From CAZWBR01 sp964632305 (lineage in GTDB: Bacteria > Bacteroidota > Bacteroidia > Bacteroidales > Prolixibacteraceae), in the NCBI GenBank assembly GCA_964632305.1, contig CAZWBR010000004.1:67219-131218 (forward strand): 64,000 nt of DNA, given 5' to 3'. The position numbers and the translations under genes were made by a program. Positions 45,084 to 52,803 of the stretch are shown here, piece after piece; the stretch's first letter is position 1, and the number at the start of each line of letters is the position of its first letter. The notes under the pieces were generated by a model, which was not told where the DNA came from, searched no databases, and saw nothing but the letters and a program-made list of their open reading frames with translations.

Positions 45084-45983
45084 TTATCTGGGTGATTTTC
45101 TCAAACTATAAATTTTTGAACTCCAGGGCGAATAGGTTCTTGACACTTTGGTGATGGTCACAACCGGATTTTCCTGGTCATGAAGCTGGTTGCTGTACAT
45201 ATGTAAAGCCACTGCAATAGCTGCTCCGACTTCGCCTGACATCCCTTCTTTTTTCTTTGCAGGAGCAGCAGCTTCTATTTCTACAACCTTCTCTTTTGCG
45301 GCTTTCCGTTCTTTATGGGTCATCGAAAATCCGAGCGTCTTGAAAAATGCATATAAGAAAGCAAGAGCAGAGAACACCACAGACATTGCGATAATTGCCA
45401 TTCCGACACCGGTAGGGTCAAAAACGACAAATTTATCCGCAGCTGATATTTTCTCACTGGTATCATTGTCTGCATTTGGAGTTGATTTCTCAAGCGGACC
45501 CCATTCTTCGCCTCCATCGACTTTGCGACCATAGGTTACATCCGATTGTTGACCGGATGCGATCGTTACTTTATCGATAAGCGACTTTCCATTAGCATCA
45601 TAAAGATAAATAGTCTTTCCCTCTTCCAGTTTAAAATTCAAATGAAGAATTCCTCTTGTCGGAAGGTCATCAGCCCAGAAAACAATATAGCTTCTCGGAT
45701 TGATCAATGTTGTGGATTGACCTTTGGGAATCGGATATTTTGTCGGATTATTGGGATCATCGGATAAATACAATCCACCCATATTCACCGAATTGTAGGC
45801 CGTGTTGAAGATCTCTATCCACGGACTGTGCTGCCCGAAATCATCCACATAATTGGAATCGTTGTAAACCAGGTATTCGTTGATACGTAAATCGACCGAA
45901 CTTTGCGAATAACCGGTTTTAACCCCAACAAAGAGGATGGTGAGCACGACCAGCTTTAAAATATTTATTTTATTTCTAAGCAT
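45084..45983 (-). CDS. Lamin-tail/OadG-like decarboxylase subunit
   Basis: The start is set at 45983 because it gives a signal peptide (MLRNKINILKLVVLTILFV) and avoids overlap with mmdA; a longer frame to 46097 lacks an ATG-supported family N-terminus. Residues about 30-140 form a lamin-tail (LTD) domain (LRINEYLVYNDS, WIEIFNTAYNSVNMGGLYLS). Next come an OadG-type membrane helix (GVGMAIIAMSVVFSALAFLY), a basic/Ala-rich linker and a conserved cytoplasmic end (ITKVSRTYSPWSSKIYSLR). It should anchor MmdA to the MmdB membrane part and expose an LTD domain outside. Confidence 0.82.
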   Translation of the reverse strand: MLRNKINILKLVVLTILFVGVKTGYSQSSVDLRINEYLVYNDSNYVDDFGQHSPWIEIFNTAYNSVNMGGLYLSDDPNNPTKYPIPKGQSTTLINPRSYIVFWADDLPTRGILHLNFKLEEGKTIYLYDANGKSLIDKVTIASGQQSDVTYGRKVDGGEEWGPLEKSTPNADNDTSEKISAADKFVVFDPTGVGMAIIAMSVVFSALAFLYAFFKTLGFSMTHKERKAAKEKVVEIEAAAPAKKKEGMSGEVGAAIAVALHMYSNQLHDQENPVVTITKVSRTYSPWSSKIYSLRKSPR

Positions 45984-45993
45984 AGCAACTCGA

Positions 45994-47553
45994 TTATAAC
46001 GGGAGGTTTGAATGTTTCTTCGGTGGCATGGAATCTTTCTTGGTAGCCAGCGCCTGTAAAGCCCGGATAATGCGGAAACGGGTATTGCGAGGCTCAATCA
46101 CATCGTCAATATAACCGTATCTGGCAGCATTGTATGGGTTGGCAAACTGATCTTTGTATTCCTCTTCCGCTTTGGCAATGAATTCAGTGCGTTCATTAGC
46201 ATCGGCGATTTCAGCAATCTTCTTGCTTTGAAGAACTTCAATAGCACCTTTAGGACCCATCACAGCAATTTCGGCTTGTGGCCATGCATAGTTCAGGTCG
46301 CCACGCAGATGCTTGGAACTCATCACACAGTAAGCGCCGCCGTAAGCTTTACGCAGGATAACGGTGATTTTCGGAACAGTAGCTTCGCCATAAGCAAAAA
46401 GCAGTTTTGCCCCGTGGATGATGATACCGCCGTATTCCTGAGCTGTTCCGGGAAGGAAGCCGGGTACGTCTTCCAATGTTACGATCGGAATATTGAAGGC
46501 GTCGCAGAATCGGACAAAACGTGCACCCTTACGAGAAGCATTGATATCCAAAACACCGGCCAGGTAAGCAGGCTGATTGGCCACAATACCAACAGGCATT
46601 CCATTGAAACGGGCGAAACCAACCACAATATTCTGGGCATAGTTACGATGTACTTCAAGGAATTCACCATGGTCAACGATGGAATGAATGATATCTTTTA
46701 CATCGTATGGTTTGTTCGGATTTTCAGGAATGATATCATTTAATTGATCATCCAGACGATCGATCGGATCTTCGCAGATGCTTACCGGCGGATCTTCCAG
46801 ATTGTTCTGTGGCAAGTAAGAAAGCAGTTTGCGAATCAGCATCAAACCTTCTTCCTCGTTGTCTGCGATGAAATGAGTAACGCCAGATTTAGAGCCATGA
46901 ACCATAGCACCACCAAGCTGTTCGTCGGTAACGACTTCTCCGGTTACTGTTTTAACAACTTTCGGACCGGTTACGAACATATAACTGGTATCCTTACTCA
47001 TGATGATAAAGTCGGTCAGGGCAGGTGAATAAACCGCGCCACCGGCACAAGGACCGAAGATGGCAGAGATCTGAGGAACAACACCTGATGCCATGATGTT
47101 ACGCTCGAAAATCTCGGCATAACCGGCCAGGGAGGTTACTCCTTCCTGGATACGTGCACCACCTGAGTCGTTGATCCCGATTACAGGAGCACCCATTTTC
47201 ATGGCCATATCCATGACCTTGCAAATCTTCTGGGCAAAGGTTTCGGAAAGAGAGCCGCCGAAAACGGTAAAATCCTGGGAGAAGATAAAGACGGTACGGC
47301 CATCGATTGTTCCGCGACCGGTAACAACGCCATCTCCCATGAATTTGGTTTTCTCCATGCCGAAATTAGTGCAGCGATGGGTTACGAACATGTCGAACTC
47401 CTCAAAGCTTCCTTCATCGAGTAGCATATCGATTCGTTCGCGTGCAGTCATTTTACCTTTGGCATGTTGGGTTTCAATTCTTTTAGCCCCACCACCAAGT
47501 TTGGCCTCTGCACGAAGGTCAATCAATTTTTTGATTTTGTCCTGATTGCTCAT
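45994..47553 (-). CDS. mmdA: Methylmalonyl-CoA decarboxylase alpha (carboxyltransferase)
   Basis: A 519-residue acyl-CoA carboxyltransferase with the N- and C-terminal crotonase-like halves (GINDSGGARIQEGV and PGFLPGTAQEYGGIIIHGAKLL). It transfers CO2 from methylmalonyl-CoA to biotin on MmdC, or the reverse as propionyl-CoA carboxylase. Clustering with the Na+ pump subunit and the epimerase favours the decarboxylase direction. It lies 32 bases after mce. Confidence 0.93.
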   Translation of the reverse strand: MSNQDKIKKLIDLRAEAKLGGGAKRIETQHAKGKMTARERIDMLLDEGSFEEFDMFVTHRCTNFGMEKTKFMGDGVVTGRGTIDGRTVFIFSQDFTVFGGSLSETFAQKICKVMDMAMKMGAPVIGINDSGGARIQEGVTSLAGYAEIFERNIMASGVVPQISAIFGPCAGGAVYSPALTDFIIMSKDTSYMFVTGPKVVKTVTGEVVTDEQLGGAMVHGSKSGVTHFIADNEEEGLMLIRKLLSYLPQNNLEDPPVSICEDPIDRLDDQLNDIIPENPNKPYDVKDIIHSIVDHGEFLEVHRNYAQNIVVGFARFNGMPVGIVANQPAYLAGVLDINASRKGARFVRFCDAFNIPIVTLEDVPGFLPGTAQEYGGIIIHGAKLLFAYGEATVPKITVILRKAYGGAYCVMSSKHLRGDLNYAWPQAEIAVMGPKGAIEVLQSKKIAEIADANERTEFIAKAEEEYKDQFANPYNAARYGYIDDVIEPRNTRFRIIRALQALATKKDSMPPKKHSNLPL

Positions 47554-47585
47554 CGTTTGGTAATAATATATTGTATGAAATTAAA

Positions 47586-47987
47586 TTATTCGCTGCATAG
47601 TTCGGTCAATACGCCGAAGGTTGATTTCGGATGGAGGAAGCCGATATTAAGGCCTTCAGCGCCTTTACGACCTTGTTTATCTACTAACTGAATACCTTTG
47701 CTTTCTGCTTCCTGCAAGGCTTCATTGATATTATCCACGGCAAAAGCGATGTGGTGAATGCCTTGTCCTTTCTTCTCGATAAACTTACCGATAGGACCTT
47801 CCGGATTGGTCGATTCCAGCAATTCAATTTTGGTGTCACCCACTTTGAAAAAGGCTGTTTTTACTTTCTGGTCGACAACTTCTTCGATAGCATAACATTT
47901 GGTATTAAGCAGTGTTTCATAATAGGGAATAGCCTTTTCAAGGCTTTCCACTGCAATACCGATGTGTTCGATGCGTGATACGTTCAT
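47586..47987 (-). CDS. mce: Methylmalonyl-CoA epimerase
   Basis: A 133-residue VOC-fold metalloenzyme with the metal ligands H8 (IEHIGIAV), a second His in GIHHIAFAVDN and a Glu near the end (VLTELCSE). It interconverts R- and S-methylmalonyl-CoA between the B12-dependent mutase and the decarboxylase. First gene of the decarboxylase operon. Confidence 0.95.
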   Translation of the reverse strand: MNVSRIEHIGIAVESLEKAIPYYETLLNTKCYAIEEVVDQKVKTAFFKVGDTKIELLESTNPEGPIGKFIEKKGQGIHHIAFAVDNINEALQEAESKGIQLVDKQGRKGAEGLNIGFLHPKSTFGVLTELCSE

Positions 47988-48044
47988 GATAATTTAGTCT
48001 TTGGTGTAAATATTCTATTAAACTTATTGATCCGATTTTTTTAG

Positions 48045-48086
48045 AAAAAGTAAGGAGGCAGGGCTACCCTTGCCTCCTTACTTTTT
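48045..48086. terminator. Terminator of CoA-transferase gene
   Basis: The perfect 16-bp arms AAAAAGTAAGGAGGCA and TGCCTCCTTACTTTTT with a 10-base loop overlap the stop codon of the CoA-transferase on the minus strand. It should work in both directions. Confidence 0.9.
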
Positions 48087-49395
48087 AATATGCTTTAGGA
48101 ACGAACCTGAAATGGGGGCCAAAACGCTCGAAAGCAGCTTTATCCAGCATTTCGCGATGACTTGGATGGGCAATTGAAATCAGCAATTTTGCACGCTCCT
48201 GTAAGGTCTTCCCGTAAAGGTTGACAGCACCCTGTTCGGTGACCACCCAGTGGATATTAGCCCTGGTGGAAACAACTCCAGAACCTTCAATCAGCGTAGG
48301 ACTGATTTTTGACAATCCTTTCTCAGTAATGGAAGGCATGGCGATGATCGGTTTTCCACCGATTGAGTGGCCTGCCCCACGGATGAAGTCGATCTGACCA
48401 CCAACACCTGAATAGTGTTTGATCCCGATAGAATCGGCACAAACCTGACCTGTGAGATCGATGGCCAATGCAGAATTGATAGCAGTTACTTTATCGTTGC
48501 GACGGATGATATGTACATTATTAGTATGGGCAACATCCATCATGGCAACCATCGGGTTATCGTCGATGAAGTCGTAAAGGGTTTTGGTACCCATCAGGAA
48601 CGAAGCTACCATTTTACCTTTGTCAATCTGTTTGCGACGACCGTTGACCACTCCTTTTTCTACCAAAGGAAGGATACCGTCGGAGAACATCTCGGTGTGA
48701 ACACCAAGGTCTTTGTGGTTACCCAACTGAGCCAGTACGGCATTCGGGATACCGCCAATCCCCATCTGTAAGCAGGCGCCATCTTCAACCAATGCAGCTA
48801 CGTTAGTACCAATAGCTATTTCGGTTGGGGTCAACTCTTCCATCTTGTGGGCATACAGCGGAGAATCGTCTTCGACGAAGAAATCGATCATATCGGTGCT
48901 GATCATCGCGTCGCCCCAAGCGCGTGGTACGTTCGGGTTAACCAGTGCAATTACTACATCGGCACACTCAACAGCGGCCAGCGTAGAATCGACGGAAGTT
49001 CCCAGAGAAACGAACCCGTGTTTGTCGGGAGGAGATACCATGACCATGGCAACGTTTACCTTCAGATAACCTTCACGGATCAGCTTCTGTGTCTCGCTCA
49101 GGAATACCGGGATATAATCGGCATAACCCTGTTGGGTCTGTTTACGCATGTTACCGGCAACAAAAAACTGCTGGCTTACGAAAACCCCTTCAAACTCGGG
49201 ATTGGCAAACTCAACAGCTCCTTCAATGTGGATGTGCTGAACTTTTACATCATAAATCTCCCCGGCACGACCACGTTCTACCATCGCACGGATCAGTTTG
49301 TGCGGGGTAACAGCAACCCCGCTTAAATGAACACGGTCACCGCTCTTAATTACCTTCACTGCTTCTTCCGCAGTAACATATTTAGCTTGTCTCAT
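48085..49395 (-). CDS. Acetyl-CoA hydrolase/CoA-transferase family protein
   Basis: A 436-residue class I-like CoA-transferase of the 4-hydroxybutyrate/succinyl-CoA:acetate type. The predicted catalytic glutamate is E235 in HTEMFSDG, with MGIGGIPNAV and the late GSGVVSTRANIHWVVTEQG segments. Next to the methylmalonyl-CoA genes it probably moves CoA among acetate, propionate and succinate, closing the propionate fermentation cycle; the exact pair is not determinable. It is separated from mce by a terminator and has its own promoter. Confidence 0.85.
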   Translation of the reverse strand: MRQAKYVTAEEAVKVIKSGDRVHLSGVAVTPHKLIRAMVERGRAGEIYDVKVQHIHIEGAVEFANPEFEGVFVSQQFFVAGNMRKQTQQGYADYIPVFLSETQKLIREGYLKVNVAMVMVSPPDKHGFVSLGTSVDSTLAAVECADVVIALVNPNVPRAWGDAMISTDMIDFFVEDDSPLYAHKMEELTPTEIAIGTNVAALVEDGACLQMGIGGIPNAVLAQLGNHKDLGVHTEMFSDGILPLVEKGVVNGRRKQIDKGKMVASFLMGTKTLYDFIDDNPMVAMMDVAHTNNVHIIRRNDKVTAINSALAIDLTGQVCADSIGIKHYSGVGGQIDFIRGAGHSIGGKPIIAMPSITEKGLSKISPTLIEGSGVVSTRANIHWVVTEQGAVNLYGKTLQERAKLLISIAHPSHREMLDKAAFERFGPHFRFVPKAY

Positions 49396-49426
49396 ATGAA
49401 TAATATTACTAATTTCAAAATCGCCG

Positions 49427-49434
49427 CAAAGGTA
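49427..49434 (-). promoter_or_regulatory. -7 box of CoA-transferase gene
   Basis: TACCTTTG on the minus strand, an exact TAnnTTTG match, 31 bases before the ATG. No -33 TTG at standard spacing. Confidence 0.55.
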
Positions 49435-49593
49435 CTATTAAAATATTTTGAAGAAAAAATTAAATGAAGATTAAATGAGATATTTATTTAAAAATCGAAC
49501 AAACTATTAAAATGATTCAACTTTATTTAAAATCGTTCAATTTAAGCCTTCTCAAATCGAACATTATTCAGTGAATTATGTTTTAACTGGAAA

Positions 49594-51084
49594 ATGAAAG
49601 CAGTAATGACAAAATATGATTTGGCGGTTATCGGGAGTGGCCCGGGAGGATTTGCAGCCACGATGAGGGCTGTCGATTTCGGAAAAAATGTTTGCCTGAT
49701 CGAAGCGGGAAACCTCGGGGGAAACGGCATCGTCAATGGTCCGCTCACCTCAAAGACCATGTGGGAACTCTCGGCCGACTATGCCGTGGCCGCCGCCGTC
49801 GATCGGGGCTACCGGGCTTCAGGGCTTCAGGTCGATTATAACCTAGTGAAGAAAACGGTGCTGAAAGCCGCCAAGACCAAGCAGAACCAAATCCTCTCGC
49901 AGATCGAAACCTTTTCGCCCAAAGAAAGCGTCGGGGGCAGCATTACCTATAAACAAGGTTATGCCCGTTTTCTCGACCGCACTCACCTTGAGATCAAAAG
50001 CGAAGCGGGCAGTGAAATTATTGAAGCCGACTATACCATTATCGCCACGGGATCGCGGCCCCGCTCCCACCCCGACCTACCGGTCGACCAGGTGCAGATC
50101 TTCGATTCCGACGGGCTCCTCAATCTCGACCGTTTCCCTGAACGGATGATGATTATCGGTTCGGGGATCATTGGCTGCGAGTTCGCCACCATCTTTTCCA
50201 ATTTCGGCCATACCGAAGTTCACCTGCTCGACCGCACCCACCGGGTCATTCCTTTCGAGGATGACGACGTGAGCGATTTTGTTTCAAACAATCTCCAGAA
50301 GAACGGGGTCATTATCCACCATACCGCCAATCTTCGCACGGTTCGGAAACAGAAGGATTGCCTTGAGGTAGTGCTCGATTACGAAGACGGCCACAGCAGC
50401 GTCGTCGAAGTGGATATTATCCTGGTTTCGATTGGCCGCGACCCCAATATCGAAGGGTTATGTCTCGAAAATGCGGGCATAGAAGCCGATCAGAAAGGCT
50501 TTTTGCGGATCAATGAAGAATGTACTATCGGCGATTTCGGCAAATGCAACATCTTTGCTGCCGGCGACGTGACCGGCCACAAAGCGCTTTACGGGGTAGC
50601 CGAAGAGCAGGGGCGCTTTATCGTCGAGGCCATTTTCGGGGAGGCCACCTACCCGCTCGACTATTCACATATGCCCACGCTGATGTTCTTCAAGCCCGAA
50701 CTGGCCTCGGTGGGTGCCAATGAGAAGATGCTGCGGAAGAAGAAGATACCCTACAAGGCCGCCTTCTATTCCAACGAACTGGTGAACCGTACCATCGCGA
50801 TGCGCAATACGAACGGCTTCGTGAAGATCATGGTGAGCAACGACGGCAGCGACCGCATCCTGGGCATGAGGGCGGCAGGGCCGCAGGCCTCGGCTTTTAT
50901 CGTATCGATCGCCTACCTGATCAACTCCGATATCCGCCTGCAGCAGGTCTTGCAGAGCATCCATCCCCACCCCAGCGTGACGGAAGGAATTCAGGAATGT
51001 TTGCGCATCTTTTACAACCAATCGATCTTTAAACCAAAAGCTTTTCCTTCGCTGATCCGGGTAACCGAATGGAAGCCGGAATAA
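49594..51084 (+). CDS. Lipoamide-dehydrogenase-like flavoprotein lacking redox cysteines
   Basis: A 496-residue pyridine nucleotide-disulfide oxidoreductase-family protein with FAD motif GSGPGG (14-19), a second NAD(P) motif GSGIIGCEFA, the FAD-contacting ATGSRPR and AAGDVTG segments, and a C-terminal HPHPSVTE motif. The redox-active CxxxxC is absent: in GGNGIVNGPLTSK (42-54) the two cysteine positions are G45 and P50. It cannot be a standard E3 enzyme. A transhydrogenase-like activity, as in SthA, is conceivable. The gene is GC-rich compared with its neighbours. Start at 49594 or Met5 (49606). Confidence 0.85.
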   Translation: MKAVMTKYDLAVIGSGPGGFAATMRAVDFGKNVCLIEAGNLGGNGIVNGPLTSKTMWELSADYAVAAAVDRGYRASGLQVDYNLVKKTVLKAAKTKQNQILSQIETFSPKESVGGSITYKQGYARFLDRTHLEIKSEAGSEIIEADYTIIATGSRPRSHPDLPVDQVQIFDSDGLLNLDRFPERMMIIGSGIIGCEFATIFSNFGHTEVHLLDRTHRVIPFEDDDVSDFVSNNLQKNGVIIHHTANLRTVRKQKDCLEVVLDYEDGHSSVVEVDIILVSIGRDPNIEGLCLENAGIEADQKGFLRINEECTIGDFGKCNIFAAGDVTGHKALYGVAEEQGRFIVEAIFGEATYPLDYSHMPTLMFFKPELASVGANEKMLRKKKIPYKAAFYSNELVNRTIAMRNTNGFVKIMVSNDGSDRILGMRAAGPQASAFIVSIAYLINSDIRLQQVLQSIHPHPSVTEGIQECLRIFYNQSIFKPKAFPSLIRVTEWKPE

Positions 51085-51165
51085 TTTAAAGAACAGAAGA
51101 CCTTTAGTGGGTAATTATCTTCAATTGATCCTATTCGGTCAGTTTATAATCGGTTTATTCCAAGC

Positions 51166-51264
51166 CCGAGGCATATCCGAGAGATGTCCGAGGTAAGTCC
51201 GGAGTATCGACGAAGCATTACCGATGGAGTACCGAATCATTACCGAAGGATTACCGAAGGAGCT
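51166..51264. repeat. Array C: nine tandem 11-bp units
   Basis: Nine consecutive 11-bp units start every 11 bases from 51166 to 51254 with no insertion or deletion. Eight begin with CCG and one with ACG, and the later ones approach CCGAAGGATTA. Most positions 5-11 vary, so the phase is better conserved than the sequence. Read on the minus strand, units become TCGG followed by TAAT-like cores, resembling the unit design of arrays A and B. Confidence 0.92.
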
Positions 51265-51486
51265 CATAAACCGGAATGGATTTTTTCAACGGATTTCAGG
51301 TCGGGAACTGCTCTTGGGGTTGGATGTGATGGAAAATAGTAATTGCCTGAAATCGAAAGCTAAAGATAATAGAATTTTCAAAAAAAGCAATATACTAATA
51401 CAATGAAAACCATATAAAGGATACAACACCTTATGATAATCCACTTTAACGGAAGGGTTTGTTGGTTTTCCAAATGATGCGAGTTA

Positions 51487-51641
51487 TTCATTGCCGTCCC
51501 ATTTATGGGACGGAACTAAGACAAAATACCAAAGGCTTTAGCCACATATTATTCTTGAAATAATGAGGCTAAAGCCTGATTTCAAAAGAGAATCCCTATC
51601 CGTTGGCTAATCCCGACAATTGTCGGGACAACGGCAATGAA
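51487..51641. repeat. 155-bp composite REP/MITE-like palindromic element
   Basis: Terminal inverted repeats TTCATTGCCGT (51487-51497) and ACGGCAATGAA (51631-51641) enclose three hairpins. These are CCGTCCC/GGGACGG (51494-51513), GGCTTTAGCC/GGCTAAAGCC (51534-51576) with an inner ATTATT/AATAAT stem, and the perfect palindrome TCCCGACAATTGTCGGGA (51611-51628) inside CCGTTG/CAACGG. No transposase is present. It resembles REP-type elements moved in trans. Confidence 0.75.
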
Positions 51642-51843
51642 GAAAAATAAAAAATTAATTGAGCGAAAATTAATGGGATTATTCAAGGGACAAAGAGCCC
51701 CCAGTAAAAGATTTGGGGTAAGATGAGCTCCAGGAAAATTATTTGAGGCCTGATGAAGATTATTTTGAATTAAATGGTTTAAATAAAAATGATAAAATAT
51801 TTAACCAAATCTCTTCTTTCTCATTTTAATATGACATCATTGA

Positions 51844-52803
51844 TTATCTCGGCCCCATAAATCGGTCGCCATTAAAATGAATCATGTGTTCCGGAAAATC
51901 CATTAACCACACTTCGGTATCCCAGGCAATATCGGCAGTATGTTTCTTAAATTCCTTAAAATCCGGAAAGGCAGAAACATAAATTTTTCCCGCAGTACAA
52001 TTTTCGAGTAGTTTTTCTAATTCAATCATCCGTTTTGGAGAAACAGGACCATGTGAAGTCACCGCCTCAATCAGAAAAAGCCAATTTTTGCTCTTATCAT
52101 ACAAAACAATATCAGGTAATTTACTATGCTCATTAATAGGAATACCCAATTCTGATAAATAATTCAAATCGATATACAAGCCTTTATTCGCCGTATCTCC
52201 AACATACAGCAACTCGCTTCCGGGAGCAAACCGGGAAGCAAACTCCTTGATAATTGCAATTTGGACCTGATTATGCTTCCCGGGTGAGAACTTCAGCTTT
52301 TTTCCATTCGAAAGAATTACCGGGACCATTTGAATCTCTCTGTTTTTATTGTATTTATCCTGTAATGTTCCGATATTTTCTCTAAAATAATAAACTTCGG
52401 ATTGCCAATATTTAGTTCCAAATGCATGAATGACATTTAACGCCTCTTCACTTAGTCTATAGTGATTATCCTTACTGTTGGTAGGCAGTTGGGGGTTTTC
52501 AGGATTATGTTCTACTATTCCTGCCTGAACAAACTGGTGCAAGGTTTGACGACGGAATGTCTCCCGACTATTCTCTGCATATTGCTTGTTATAATGCTCG
52601 GCAATAAAGCGCATGATTCCTTCATATTTAGCATTGACCTTGTTACCTACTACCGACATGCTAACCACCTTAGCATTTTTCCAATGATCTGTTTCTTTCA
52701 GATTGCATAATGCCAACAATGTAAGTGCCGATCGTTCGTTTTGTTGTCTGACAGGTAATCCTAATGCATTAAGAATCTGTTGTGCTTCGGAAATTTTGCT
52801 CAT
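51844..52803 (-). CDS. BsuBI/PstI-family type II restriction endonuclease
   Basis: A 319-residue endonuclease. The C-terminal catalytic domain carries PD at 230-231, DIVLYD, then LIEAVTSHGPVSPKR around E246, the hallmark of the BsuBI/PstI family. The N-terminal half is a helical DNA-binding region. Family members cut CTGCAG; this specificity is assumed only from the family. The start lies 35 bases inside the methyltransferase gene, so expression follows the methylase. No controller protein gene is visible. Confidence 0.88.
   Translation of the reverse strand: MSKISEAQQILNALGLPVRQQNERSALTLLALCNLKETDHWKNAKVVSMSVVGNKVNAKYEGIMRFIAEHYNKQYAENSRETFRRQTLHQFVQAGIVEHNPENPQLPTNSKDNHYRLSEEALNVIHAFGTKYWQSEVYYFRENIGTLQDKYNKNREIQMVPVILSNGKKLKFSPGKHNQVQIAIIKEFASRFAPGSELLYVGDTANKGLYIDLNYLSELGIPINEHSKLPDIVLYDKSKNWLFLIEAVTSHGPVSPKRMIELEKLLENCTAGKIYVSAFPDFKEFKKHTADIAWDTEVWLMDFPEHMIHFNGDRFMGPR

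Larger units (their letters stand above)
51085..51843. other. Repeat-rich spacer before the R-M genes
   Basis: No credible gene. It contains array C (nine 11-bp units, 51166-51264) and a 155-bp composite palindromic element (51487-51641). The parts 51265-51486 and 51642-51843 are AT-rich and show no further structure. Confidence 0.7.

Noticed and set aside
49594..51084. Standard dihydrolipoyl dehydrogenase (lpdA)
   Set aside because: The redox-active cysteine pair is absent, so the usual reaction is not supported.
51166..51264. CRISPR array
   Set aside because: The units are 11 bp, contiguous and degenerate. There are no 25-40 bp direct repeats, no unique spacers and no cas genes.
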